Part shown: positions 32,978 to 41,738 of the stretch, one piece after another
How the letters are laid out: each line of letters begins with the position of its first letter
Numbering within the stretch: the first letter of the stretch is position 1
Assembly: GCA_903859705.1 (NCBI GenBank)
Contig: CAIONQ010000105.1
Span: 102,172-166,171, forward strand
Reading direction: 5' to 3'
From: an uncultured Chthonomonas sp.
GTDB lineage: Bacteria; Armatimonadota; Chthonomonadetes; Chthonomonadales; Chthonomonadaceae
Length of the DNA: 64,000 bases
Program-made: the position numbers and the translations under genes
Notes under the pieces: model-generated
Databases searched by the model: none
What the model was told of the DNA's origin: nothing
Seen by the model: only the letters and a program-made list of their open reading frames with translations

Positions 32978-34318
32978 TTACCGATTTACAGCCGAGAGCC
33001 TGAGCAACGGGTTAACCGGGTCAGGCGACGGCGGTACAGCATGTGACCCCACAGGAGATTTCTTGTACTTTATCCAGTACTCGAACTCTTCTCGGAATGC
33101 TTTGATTGCTCCTACAATTGGCCATGCTGCGGCATCGCCAAGGCCACAGTAAGAGCGGCCATCGATGTTAGCACACACAGAAAGTAGCAGCTCGATATCG
33201 CCTTCCTGGCCGCCACCAGACGTAATGCGGTCCAGAATGCGATAGAGCCAGCGTGTACCTTCTCGGCACGGCGTACACTTGCCGCACGATTCGTGGGCAT
33301 AGAACTCGGATGTTCGCTTCATGAGCAGCACGATATCGGTGCGATCGTTAAACGCCATGAATCCGCCAGAGCCAAGCAACGTGCCGTTTGCGAAGCAGCT
33401 CTCATAATCGAGGTTGATTCCAGCGAGCTTCTCTGCTGGCACAATCTGTACGGAGCTTCCGCCCGGGATAACTGCCTTAAGCGAGCCACCCACAACGCCA
33501 CCTGCCGCATCAATCAGCTCAAGTAGTGGGGTGCCCATCTCTACTTCGTAGTTAGAGGGTCGACGAATGTGCCCACTAACCGAAATGATTTTGGTACCTT
33601 TGCTGCGCTCGGTGCCCAGTGCTGAGTACTTTTCGGCACCGTTAGCAAGTATCCATGTGGCAGCGCAGTACGTCTCCACATTGTTGATAAGTGTAGGAGA
33701 TTTCCATACGCCCTCAACAGTTGGCAGGGGAGCATGCGGGAACTTGAGCCGCGGGTTACCGCGCTCACCCATCAGGCTGCTCATTAGTGCCGATTCTTCT
33801 CCGCACTCGTAGCTGCCAGCACCCATGTGGATGTTCAGATCAAAATTAAACCCTTCGATGCCAAGAATGTTCTTGCCAAGGTAACCCGCTTTGTAGGCCT
33901 GATCAATGGCCTTACGCAGCTGCCATGCTGGTTCAACATACTCGCCACGAATGTAAACGTACCCTTGCGTGCTGCAGGTAGCGTAACCAGCAATCGCCAT
34001 TCCCTCTACCAGGGTGTGAGCCAGCTTCAGAAGCAGCTCGCGGTCTTTATAGGTACCGGGTTCGCCTTCGTCAGCATTGCAGATAACGTAGTGGGGCTTG
34101 TCGTAGTTCTTCGGCAGGCCATTCCACTTAATCCATGTTGGGAAGCCAGCGCCGCCACGACCCCTCAGGCCGGAGCTCTTGACTTCGTCAATCACAGCCT
34201 GACGGTCCAAAGAGACAGCCTTGCGCAGCCCCTGATATCCGCCATGCGCTTCGTAAACCGCGATATTCTCGATGCCCGGGACTTCGCGGTTAGCGAACAG
34301 CAGGTTCATGATTGCCAT
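32978..34318 (-). CDS. nuoF: NADH-quinone oxidoreductase subunit F (NADH- and FMN-binding)
   Basis: A 446-residue flavoprotein, the NADH entry point of complex I. FMN/NADH motifs: GRGGAGFPTWIKW (about 54-66), NADEGEPGTYKDRE, and GAGSYECGEESAL. The 4Fe-4S ligands lie in ESCGKCTPCREGTRW and a later cysteine. AGGAG is 11 bases before the ATG, inside the 17-base spacer after nuoE. It works with NuoE and NuoG in the dehydrogenase module. Confidence 0.96.
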   Translation of the reverse strand: MAIMNLLFANREVPGIENIAVYEAHGGYQGLRKAVSLDRQAVIDEVKSSGLRGRGGAGFPTWIKWNGLPKNYDKPHYVICNADEGEPGTYKDRELLLKLAHTLVEGMAIAGYATCSTQGYVYIRGEYVEPAWQLRKAIDQAYKAGYLGKNILGIEGFNFDLNIHMGAGSYECGEESALMSSLMGERGNPRLKFPHAPLPTVEGVWKSPTLINNVETYCAATWILANGAEKYSALGTERSKGTKIISVSGHIRRPSNYEVEMGTPLLELIDAAGGVVGGSLKAVIPGGSSVQIVPAEKLAGINLDYESCFANGTLLGSGGFMAFNDRTDIVLLMKRTSEFYAHESCGKCTPCREGTRWLYRILDRITSGGGQEGDIELLLSVCANIDGRSYCGLGDAAAWPIVGAIKAFREEFEYWIKYKKSPVGSHAVPPSPDPVNPLLRLSAVNR

Positions 34319-34335
34319 GCGGTGTTAATCTCCTA

Positions 34336-34998
34336 TCAGAGCATCGGGCCAGCGGGCTGCTCAAGCGAATCCGGGGTGTAGCTTCCGCCACCGGTTAGCG
34401 AGCTGCCAGGCTGCAGTATTTTAACAATGGAATCGGCGAGCTTAGCGGGCGTGTAGTTTTCGCTGCCGCGCAGTTCGTCGATGAGGCCCATAATGTTTTC
34501 TGTAGTAAGCTGCGTAAAGTAGTGGTCTCCCACCTGCATCACGGTAGCAGCCCCGCAGAAATCAAGGCACTCTGCTTCAGAAAGTGTAAACTCGCCATCC
34601 GGAGTGGTGCCACCAAGATGCACACCAAGCTCATGTTCTAGCTTGTGCACAATATCGTATGCGCCATTTACTGCGCAGGATAGGCAGGTACACACTTCCA
34701 GATGATGCCTGCCGCGTGGGCGAGTGTTATACATCGTATAGAAGGTAGCAACTCCCTCAACCTCTACATAAGATAGGCCAAGGTTATCCGCAACTTCCTG
34801 AAGGGCTGCCGGGGTAAGGTGTCCACCGTACTCCCGTTGTGCAAGCCACAAAGCGGGAAGGCAGGCTGCCTTGCGCTCCGGGTAGTGCGATGCGATCTCT
34901 TCGAGTTCGGCGTGTGCCTGCTCAGAAAACCGCCGCTCGGGAGTGGGCGGCGGGAGCGGCTGCCTGTCGGAAACATTGTTGTTGTTCGCAGTAGACAT
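34336..34998 (-). CDS. nuoE: NADH-quinone oxidoreductase subunit E
   Basis: A 220-residue thioredoxin-like 2Fe-2S protein. The four cluster ligands are in CTCLSCAVNG (CxxxxC spacing) and CLDFCGAAT. The helical N-terminal region has LPALWLAQREYGGHLTP and VEGVATFYTMYNTRPRG, typical of the family. The ATG at 34998 is preceded by GAGGG at 10 bases; the upstream ATG at 35031 has poorer spacing. The N-terminus is Asn- and Pro-rich. Confidence 0.93.
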   Translation of the reverse strand: MSTANNNNVSDRQPLPPPTPERRFSEQAHAELEEIASHYPERKAACLPALWLAQREYGGHLTPAALQEVADNLGLSYVEVEGVATFYTMYNTRPRGRHHLEVCTCLSCAVNGAYDIVHKLEHELGVHLGGTTPDGEFTLSEAECLDFCGAATVMQVGDHYFTQLTTENIMGLIDELRGSENYTPAKLADSIVKILQPGSSLTGGGSYTPDSLEQPAGPML

Positions 34999-35073
34999 GC
35001 GATGCTTACCCTCTGTCTCGGAGCGCTTCATGACTGGCGCGAGCTTCTCCGGACCGCAAACGGGATCCGCCGA

Positions 35074-36321
35074 TTAACGGTCGATTTCACCCAGAATAAT
35101 GTCGATGCTTCCGATAATCGCAACTACGTCTGCCAGTAGTCGTCCCTCACACATTTTGGAAAGGGCCTGCAGATTCATGAAGCATGGTGGGCGCATGTGC
35201 GCTCTCCACGGCCTGTTAGAGCCGTCGCTAACGATGTAGAAGCCGATTTCGCCCTTCGGCGATTCGATGGGAACGTAGCTCTCACCAACAGGAGGATGGA
35301 AGCCTTCTGTCCACAGTTTGAAGTGGTGAATAACCGCTTCCATGCTGCTATCCAGCTCAACGCGCGGCGGGGGAACCACTTTGCGATCACTGATATTAAC
35401 CGGGCCGCCCGGCATATTCTCCACGCACTGTTTGATGATTTCGCGGCTCTGCTGCATTTCTGCCATACGCACGCGGTATCTATCGTAAACGTCGCTAAAC
35501 TCCCCAATCGGTATTTCGAACTGGTAGTTCTCATAGCCAGAGTAGGGGTTAGATATGCGGTTATCAAATGCCACACCTGCGGCGCGCAGGGTGGGGCCGC
35601 CAACACCAAGGCCAAGGCAATCTTCCACAGAAACGATTCCCACGCCCTGTGTTCGCTCACGGAAGATGGGATTTGCGTTCAGCAGAGATTCAATTTCAGC
35701 CATTGCCCGTGGAAAGCCGTCGCAGAAGTCCTTAGCGCGGTCAAACCAACCTTCAGGTGCATCCCCGCGCAGGCCGCCCGGAACAATCCAGGATGGCATC
35801 ATGCGTACGCCAGACATCATCTCAACCATATCCAGCAGCTTTTCGCGCTGAACAAAAGCGTAGAAAAACACCGTCATTGCACCAATGTCCAGCAGGTGGG
35901 TACCAAGCCACACAAGGTGGCTTGCAATCCTCTGCATTTCCATTAGCATAACGCGTAAACACTGGGCGCGAGGAGTAGGTTCTATCCCCAGCAAGTTTTC
36001 TACGGAGAGTGTGTAGGCGGCGTTATTGATAAGCGCCGAAACATAATCCATTCTATCCGTAAGGGTTACGCCCTTCAGGTAGGTCTGGTATTCAAGTTCC
36101 TTTTCAATGCCTGTGTGCACGTAACCCATATGGGGGGTTGCCCGCGCAATTATCTCACCATCCAGTTCAAGCACAATGCGTAAAACGCCGTGCGTGCTGG
36201 GATGCTGCGGACCCATATTAATAACCATACCATGTGAGCCTGCGGGCTCAATGCTGATGCCCTGCGCTTGAATGGATGGTGTATTTAGTTCGTACTGCCG
36301 CTCTGTCTCGGTACTCGACAT
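35074..36321 (-). CDS. nuoD: NADH-quinone oxidoreductase subunit D
   Basis: A 415-residue 49-kDa-type subunit that, with NuoB, forms the quinone-reduction site. NMGPQHPSTHGVLRIVLELDGE with the catalytic His region near residue 40 and the C-terminal LADVVAIIGSIDIILGEIDR are diagnostic. The start at 36321 follows GAGAGAG; a longer frame to 36357 lacks homology. Its partner NuoB is not encoded nearby, although NuoD cannot work without a NuoB-type subunit. Confidence 0.95.
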   Translation of the reverse strand: MSSTETERQYELNTPSIQAQGISIEPAGSHGMVINMGPQHPSTHGVLRIVLELDGEIIARATPHMGYVHTGIEKELEYQTYLKGVTLTDRMDYVSALINNAAYTLSVENLLGIEPTPRAQCLRVMLMEMQRIASHLVWLGTHLLDIGAMTVFFYAFVQREKLLDMVEMMSGVRMMPSWIVPGGLRGDAPEGWFDRAKDFCDGFPRAMAEIESLLNANPIFRERTQGVGIVSVEDCLGLGVGGPTLRAAGVAFDNRISNPYSGYENYQFEIPIGEFSDVYDRYRVRMAEMQQSREIIKQCVENMPGGPVNISDRKVVPPPRVELDSSMEAVIHHFKLWTEGFHPPVGESYVPIESPKGEIGFYIVSDGSNRPWRAHMRPPCFMNLQALSKMCEGRLLADVVAIIGSIDIILGEIDR

Positions 36322-36390
36322 AATGCTCTCTCTCTGCTGCTGCGCACCCGGGGGCACGTCTGCAGAATTATTAGCGTCCAGTAATCAGCT

Positions 36391-37017
36391 CTAACGCTCG
36401 CCCTGGAGGTCTCCGGTTTTACCAAAATACGATTCGCCGGGGTGCGCAATCGGAACTTCACCTACGGATGGGCCATACTTGCCATCCGGGAAGCGCACCC
36501 GCTCGCCGCCAAGGGGATAATCCTTGCGTTGAGGGTGCCCAATCCAATCTTCGGACATCAATATGCGGCGCAGATCTGGATGGCCGATAAAACTAACTCC
36601 GAACATATCGAATATTTCTCGCTCAGGGAAACCTGCACCCGGGTAAACGCTTACCACACTGGGAGCGGTTGCATCTTCTTCCGGCACACGCACCTTAAGG
36701 AATATTCGGCGGTTGGATCCGTACTTTATCCCCTGGCGCGTGTAGGGAAGTGAGTACAGGTTGTAAACCACTTCAAATCGATGCGTATCGAATTTATCAA
36801 GATAGTCTACGCCCAGGCACTCTGAGAAAAAGTTGTACTGAAGCGTGGGGTCATCCCTCAGCAGCTTGCAGATCTCTGCAATAAGCTCTCGCTGAACGGT
36901 AATGCGTGTATCGCCTCTGAACTCGTTCACATCGAGAATTGCGTCTGGATACACCGCTTTAATGGCGCTAATCTCAAGCAGCTCTGTAGCCTCTACTGCC
37001 GCGGTTTCTTCTGTCAC
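36391..37017 (-). CDS. nuoC: NADH-quinone oxidoreductase subunit C
   Basis: A 208-residue 30-kDa-type subunit. The conserved block EREIFDMFGVSFIGHPDLRRILMSEDW with the following GHPQRKDYPLGG is unmistakable. The ATG overlaps the nuoA stop by 4 bases, so nuoA and nuoC are translationally coupled with no room for nuoB, which stands between them in almost all bacteria. Confidence 0.95.
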   Translation of the reverse strand: MTEETAAVEATELLEISAIKAVYPDAILDVNEFRGDTRITVQRELIAEICKLLRDDPTLQYNFFSECLGVDYLDKFDTHRFEVVYNLYSLPYTRQGIKYGSNRRIFLKVRVPEEDATAPSVVSVYPGAGFPEREIFDMFGVSFIGHPDLRRILMSEDWIGHPQRKDYPLGGERVRFPDGKYGPSVGEVPIAHPGESYFGKTGDLQGER

Positions 37018-37577
37018 CTTACGCTCCCTGCCGCCGTACCGGCGGATTGCAGGCCCTGTTCCTGTGAGCTGGCACCGTAGGTTGGCGCGCCAACGGTTCC
37101 TGCCGCGCGGGTAATATCCACGGGGCCGGAGTCTTCGTTGCCATAGCGCAGCGGTGGGCGAGGCGCCATCACTGTCGGGTCATGCCTGTCATTCGATGTG
37201 GCTGCTTCGCTCTCATCCCAATCCAGAGCGCCCTTGCCAATGATATAGAAGTACCCAACAAACAGGATCAGTACAAATACACCCATTTCAACAAGCTCAA
37301 ACACGCGCAGAGCATGCGGAAGCGCACGGTACGTTACTGCCCAAGGGTACAGAAAAATTGTTTCGATATCGAACACGATGAACAACATGGCAATCAAGTA
37401 GAACTTAATTGGAAATCGCTCACGTGCCGTGCCGACGGGGGACATACCGCACTCGTATGAGGATGCCTTGTATCCTGAGGGCTTTCGGGGGCCAAGTACC
37501 GCAGACGCAGAAACCATTACGCCCGCGACAACTGCCGAAACAAGAAGCATCACGAGGAGGGGTATATATTCAACCAT
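37014..37577 (-). CDS. nuoA: NADH-quinone oxidoreductase subunit A with C-terminal extension
   Basis: A 187-residue three-helix membrane subunit. SSYECGMSPVGTARERFPIKFYLIAMLFIVFDIE-type core (YECGMSP, FDIETIFLYPWA) is diagnostic. NuoA is normally about 120-140 residues; this one continues for about 60 residues as a polar Gly/Ala/Pro-rich tail. GGAGG is 9 bases before the ATG. First gene of the nuo operon; a promoter-like pair lies 130-160 bases upstream. Confidence 0.94.
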   Translation of the reverse strand: MVEYIPLLVMLLVSAVVAGVMVSASAVLGPRKPSGYKASSYECGMSPVGTARERFPIKFYLIAMLFIVFDIETIFLYPWAVTYRALPHALRVFELVEMGVFVLILFVGYFYIIGKGALDWDESEAATSNDRHDPTVMAPRPPLRYGNEDSGPVDITRAAGTVGAPTYGASSQEQGLQSAGTAAGSVR

Positions 37578-37706
37578 GCCGCATTACCTCCACGTCTGCA
37601 CCGAAATTTGGCAGTGCGTGTTAACCGCACTTAACCGAAACAACGTGCAAGACGTGTGTATTTTAGCGCGGACACTCATCTGAGCTGCCCGGGCAAAGTA
37701 ATGTGA

Positions 37707-37736
37707 AGTTTATCACAAATTGACATCCGTAGTCAA
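37707..37736 (-). promoter_or_regulatory. Probable nuo operon promoter
   Basis: On the minus strand TTGACT (37731-37736) and TAAACT (37707-37712) are separated by 18 bases, a good sigma70-type match. The expected transcript start is near 37700, giving a leader of about 120 bases before nuoA. Confidence 0.5.
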
Positions 37737-37849
37737 TTCTGAGCGGTTTTTGCGCCCAGATCGAGAACGGTTTTGTGCTCAAACCATGCAGCATTAGATT
37801 GTTGCACAGTGCAGAAGCACGTCGAAATCAGCATCGGATTCAGGAGGTT

Positions 37850-38188
37850 TCATGCATCCATAGCGTCTGAATCGCCCCCGGAAGCTGTTGCATCCTGCTC
37901 TATCAGTTCCTCTATCTCATCGTCCATGTCTTCGCCCAGTGCACTTGTCATATCTTTCATCAGGCGGCGAAGTGTAGCCGGGTCTTCTTCTCCGGTGTTC
38001 TCCACCGTATCGGCTATCGCATCCAGAGCATCTGATTCAGACCGAACGCGCGCAAACCTGGATATCAGCCTGACTATGTTTTGAGATCCGCAGTTTGTGC
38101 ATGCAAGTGGCTGTGTATTGGCAACCACCCCCAGCAGCCGTTTGAACTTGCGGCTGCATGCTTTGCACGTAAATTCGTATACCGGCAT
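37850..38188 (-). CDS. FmdB-family zinc-ribbon protein
   Basis: A 112-residue protein beginning MPVYEFTCKACSRKFKRL with a second knuckle ACTNCGSQNIVRLIS, the four-cysteine zinc ribbon of the FmdB/CxxC_CXXC_SSSS family of putative regulatory proteins. The remaining 65 residues are acidic and probably helical or disordered (EDMDDEIEELIEQD). It is 12 bases after the preceding membrane-anchored gene and 270 bases before nuoA. The molecular role of the family is poorly defined. Confidence 0.85.
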   Translation of the reverse strand: MPVYEFTCKACSRKFKRLLGVVANTQPLACTNCGSQNIVRLISRFARVRSESDALDAIADTVENTGEEDPATLRRLMKDMTSALGEDMDDEIEELIEQDATASGGDSDAMDA

Positions 38189-38200
38189 GTTAGCCTTAAT

Positions 38201-38572
38201 TCAGTGCGAGGGCTCAACTGCGGTGCCCAGTGGTTCCACTGTATCTACCACAATTGCGCCGCTCTTGCCCACTCTGTAGGTTATGTGAGCAGGTTGATCC
38301 AGTTTGAGATTGGCAGCCTTGAAAGCAGATTTCACAGGGTAAATATCGCCGTGAAACCTTACCGATACTTTCGGATCAGATGGGCCTTCCGTATGATCCT
38401 TGTCTGGGATCAACAAAATAGCCACCGTGGCAGTGCCATCTTGCTCTGGGGCACCAGCGACGTCCCTCTTTGTGCGAGATCTCAGGATGGGATCAAGAAA
38501 CAGAAACGCGGCCGTAATCAGCACAATAAGCGCTAAGAATCCGTACCGTATCCAGGGAGGTTGATTACGCAT
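38201..38572 (-). CDS. Membrane-anchored hypothetical protein
   Basis: A 123-residue protein. One N-terminal membrane helix (about 10-28, YGFLALIVLITAAFLFLDPIL) leads to a soluble domain with beta-strand character (VSVRFHGDIYPV, PAHITYRVGKSGAIVVD). No family recognised. The start at 38572 (MRNQPPW) fits a membrane anchor; no ribosome site is seen, so the true start could be elsewhere. A TATAAT lies about 60 bases upstream. Confidence 0.6.
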   Translation of the reverse strand: MRNQPPWIRYGFLALIVLITAAFLFLDPILRSRTKRDVAGAPEQDGTATVAILLIPDKDHTEGPSDPKVSVRFHGDIYPVKSAFKAANLKLDQPAHITYRVGKSGAIVVDTVEPLGTAVEPSH

Positions 38573-38645
38573 GTTTGGAGATACCGCTCTAAATGTCCAA
38601 TGCCCGAAGTTGGCACGGTTAGCATTATATCCCAGAGTCAGGGCT

Positions 38646-38669
38646 GCAATGCCAGGATTCTGGCATTGC
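38646..38669. repeat. Perfect 10-bp hairpin downstream of the glnB terminator
   Basis: GCAATGCCAG (38646-38655) and CTGGCATTGC (38660-38669) flank a GATT loop. It lies between the glnB terminator and a TATAAT (minus strand, near 38625-38630) for the next gene. It may reinforce termination or be an operator. Confidence 0.35.
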
Positions 38670-38693
38670 GGCAAGAATAGGATGCCATAAACA

Positions 38694-38732
38694 GAAAAAC
38701 GCCGCCTGCCCTCCTGCGAGGGCCGGCGGCGT
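38694..38732 (-). terminator. Intrinsic terminator of the amtB-glnB unit
   Basis: A 15-bp stem with one mismatch (arms 38699-38713 and 38718-38732) and a CTGC loop. On the minus strand it is followed by TTTTT. It lies 18 bases past the PII stop codon. Confidence 0.85.
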
Positions 38733-38749
38733 ATGTTGTATCGATAAGT

Positions 38750-39417
<668 letters not shown>

Positions 39418-39561
39418 GATTTACTCCGAATTCATAAGTGGGCGGCTGCCCGGCTGCATCGGCCCTGCTACAATTGCACTCCGATAGGCGTTGACACATA
39501 GATTGTGCTATCGCGCGGTAATGCAAGTTCGCTGGTGCGCAGCCATTCTGATAATATTCAG

Positions 39562-39607
39562 GATTGCGCCGACAGGCACTTATTAGTTCTTCACTGTCGG
39601 CGCAATC
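39562..39607 (-). terminator. 14-bp perfect hairpin after amtB
   Basis: Arms 39562-39575 and 39594-39607 are perfectly complementary around an 18-base loop, 14 bases past the amtB stop. There is no T-run, so it may be an attenuator or mRNA-stabilising structure between amtB and glnK rather than a full terminator. Confidence 0.5.
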
Positions 39608-39621
39608 TCATGCTAAGGGAA

Positions 39622-41355
39622 TCAGGCTCCGGCTTCCGAGGTTAGGCCAGATATGGGTGATTCGTCCTCCGGATAGGCAAGTACGCCAAATTCCGGCACA
39701 TCCAGGCCAATCAGCTCTGCTTCCACACTTGGCCGCATAGATTTTATTGCGTTCACAATTTTGAACACAATAAATGTGGCCCCGAAGCTCCAGACGATGC
39801 AGATAAGTGCTCCAAGAACCTGCATCTTGAACTGGCCAACATCCCCATGAATCAGGCCAGTTACTCCCTGACCCGCCTTACCCATGTACTCTGTTGCGCC
39901 CACTTCGCCAGCACCCGCACCGTATTTGCCATCGGCAAAGATGCCAACACAGAGGCCACCAAGGATGCCGCAGTATCCGTGCACAGATACAGCGCCGCAG
40001 GGATCGTCTACCTTCAGCACATTCTCATTGAACACCACGCCGATGCAGACCAGTAGGCCAGCAAGGATGCCGATGATACATGAAGATGGGGCATCTACGT
40101 ATGCGCAGGGCGCGGTGATAGCCACCAGGCCGGCTAGCATTCCGTTACAGGCCATTGAGATATCTGGCTTGCCATACTTGAGCTTCCAGTAGAACATTGC
40201 CGTTATGGAGCCAAATACAGCCGCCAGGTTGGTGTTAACGGCAACAACAGAGATGCGTAGGTCGGTTGCCGCCAGGGTAGATCCCGGGTTGAAGCCCATC
40301 CAACCATATAGCAGTATGAAGGTGCCAGTTACTACAAAAACCACATTGTGGCCAGGGAAGGCAACCGGCTTACCGTCTTTGGTGTACTTGCCAGTTCTGG
40401 GGCCAAGCACTACCGCCAGCGCCATCGCAGCAAATCCACCTACGGCATGCACCACAGTAGAGCCTGCAAAGTCCACATAACCATGGCCCCAGCCTGGATG
40501 CTTTGCACCGAACTGGAACAGGAAGCCGCCACCCCAGGTGAGTGCGCCGAAGAGCGGGTAAAGGATGGAACCGATAAACAGTTCGCAGAGAATAAACGCT
40601 CCGAAGGTAATGCGCTCGCAGATAGCGCCAACTATGATGTAGCCGGCCGTTTCCATGAACACAACTTCGAACAAGAATATGCCGAATGCACCGGCGTCAT
40701 ATCCGGGGCCTCTCAGCAGGAAGCCGCGCCCGCCCACAAAGTTTTCGATGAGCCAGTGGTTGAGGGTTGGTGTGCTGCCAAGCCCAGCCGGTGCATTGTG
40801 TATGCTTGATGCTCCGAACTGAAACGCGAAACCAACCAGGTAGTAACCAACGAATGCGATTACATAGGCCGCGAAGTTCAGCATCATCAGGTGGCCGGCG
40901 TTCTTCTTGCGGATTAATCCGCATGTTAGCAACGCGAAGCCTGCCTGCATAAACAGAACCAGGTAGCCCGTGTTTAGCACCCATGCCATGTTGGTGCCCA
41001 CTTTAAGGTGGCCAACGCTATCGGCAAGCTTAACCGCCAGCGGCTCTTTGGTCGCCTGAGCGTTGTACTCGTCCAGCGCCTTTTGCTTATCGGTCTTTGT
41101 CTTTGGATCGTCCGAATCGGCGGGTGCGCTCGGGATAAAGCTGTTTCCGCCTGCATCAGAAACGGTTGTTTTATCGCCAGTTGCCGTGCCAGATGGATCC
41201 GGAACGGGCTCTGCCGGTGCGGCGGTTGCGGCCGGCGCGGGGGCGGGCGGTGCCCCCTGGGCCACTGCCAGTTGGTGGCCGCTAACGGCCAGTAATGCGG
41301 CTGCCGTTACCAGGCGCAACATCGGCCTGAAGCGTCTGCTCAGGTGACGAATCAT
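39622..41355 (-). CDS. amtB: Ammonium transporter with long N-terminal extension
   Basis: A 577-residue Amt/Mep/Rh channel. The pore histidines are in GSTVVHAVGGFAAM and GAVSVHGYCGILGG, and the second helix contains MLNFAAYVIAF. A cleavable signal peptide (about 1-32) is followed by about 75 residues rich in Pro, Ala, Thr and Asp before the first transport helix (MAWVLNTGYLVLFMQAGFAL), which is unusual because most AmtB proteins are 400-450 residues. GGAGG is 7-8 bases before the ATG. Linked to glnK, which would regulate it. Confidence 0.93.
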   Translation of the reverse strand: MIRHLSRRFRPMLRLVTAAALLAVSGHQLAVAQGAPPAPAPAATAAPAEPVPDPSGTATGDKTTVSDAGGNSFIPSAPADSDDPKTKTDKQKALDEYNAQATKEPLAVKLADSVGHLKVGTNMAWVLNTGYLVLFMQAGFALLTCGLIRKKNAGHLMMLNFAAYVIAFVGYYLVGFAFQFGASSIHNAPAGLGSTPTLNHWLIENFVGGRGFLLRGPGYDAGAFGIFLFEVVFMETAGYIIVGAICERITFGAFILCELFIGSILYPLFGALTWGGGFLFQFGAKHPGWGHGYVDFAGSTVVHAVGGFAAMALAVVLGPRTGKYTKDGKPVAFPGHNVVFVVTGTFILLYGWMGFNPGSTLAATDLRISVVAVNTNLAAVFGSITAMFYWKLKYGKPDISMACNGMLAGLVAITAPCAYVDAPSSCIIGILAGLLVCIGVVFNENVLKVDDPCGAVSVHGYCGILGGLCVGIFADGKYGAGAGEVGATEYMGKAGQGVTGLIHGDVGQFKMQVLGALICIVWSFGATFIVFKIVNAIKSMRPSVEAELIGLDVPEFGVLAYPEDESPISGLTSEAGA

Positions 41356-41542
41356 GGTGCTTCCTCCAGATTTTTTAACGAAGATGTCCCGCTCTGCTCG
41401 TATTTTGGCAGGCGGTTCCCATATCGGGTTTCTCTTGTTTTGTGCGAAATTGGATGCGTGTGCAGGCGTCAGGCGCTATCCTGGCGTCTGTCTGGGGGCC
41501 GATGACACTTCAACACTGAGGAGCAATCGGGCTTTAAGCGGT

Positions 41543-41578
41543 GGAGGAGGGGGCCTCCGTGGCAACATCTGCGTTGCC
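41543..41578 (-). promoter_or_regulatory. Tandem hairpins with six-base loops in the amtB leader
   Basis: On the minus strand GGCAAC-GCAGAT-GTTGCC (41578-41561) is followed after 2 bases by GGAGG-CCCCCT-CCTCC (41558-41543). Two short stems with hexaloops side by side is the shape of ANTAR-protein RNA targets, and an ANTAR regulator is encoded nearby. The loops do not keep the A1/G4 consensus on this strand, so the identification is weak. Confidence 0.25.
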
Positions 41579-41692
41579 CTTTGCTGCGGCCTGGGCCGAG
41601 TATGAGGTTGTGGGGTTGTTTCTACTAGTTGAAACTTCCCTAAGAGGTATTGCGATCCGTAGTAGAGGGGAGCCTTGAAATGCTGACTTATT

Positions 41693-41725
41693 GCCTTCCG
41701 CCCGGGCAAAGCACGGGCGGAAGGC
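41693..41725 (-). terminator. 12-bp hairpin after the porin gene
   Basis: Perfect arms GCCTTCCGCCCG (41693-41704) and CGGGCGGAAGGC (41714-41725) with a 9-base loop, 14 bases after the porin stop. No T-run follows, so terminator strength is uncertain. Confidence 0.5.
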
Positions 41726-41738
41726 GCAAAGTTTCAGC

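Larger units (their letters stand above)
41356..41738. other. amtB upstream region without a gene
   Basis: 383 bases between the porin and amtB, both on the minus strand. No credible coding frame was found. It contains a 12-bp hairpin near the porin stop and two adjacent stems with hexanucleotide loops about 190-220 bases before amtB. No clear promoter was identified, and no sigma54-type GG-N10-GC element was seen. Confidence 0.5.

Noticed and set aside
35197..35946. 249-codon open frame antisense to nuoD
   Set aside because: nuoD is certain from its motifs; the antisense frame has no family features or translation signal.
41356..41738. Sigma54 promoter for amtB
   Set aside because: No GG-N10-GC element with reasonable flanks was found on the minus strand.
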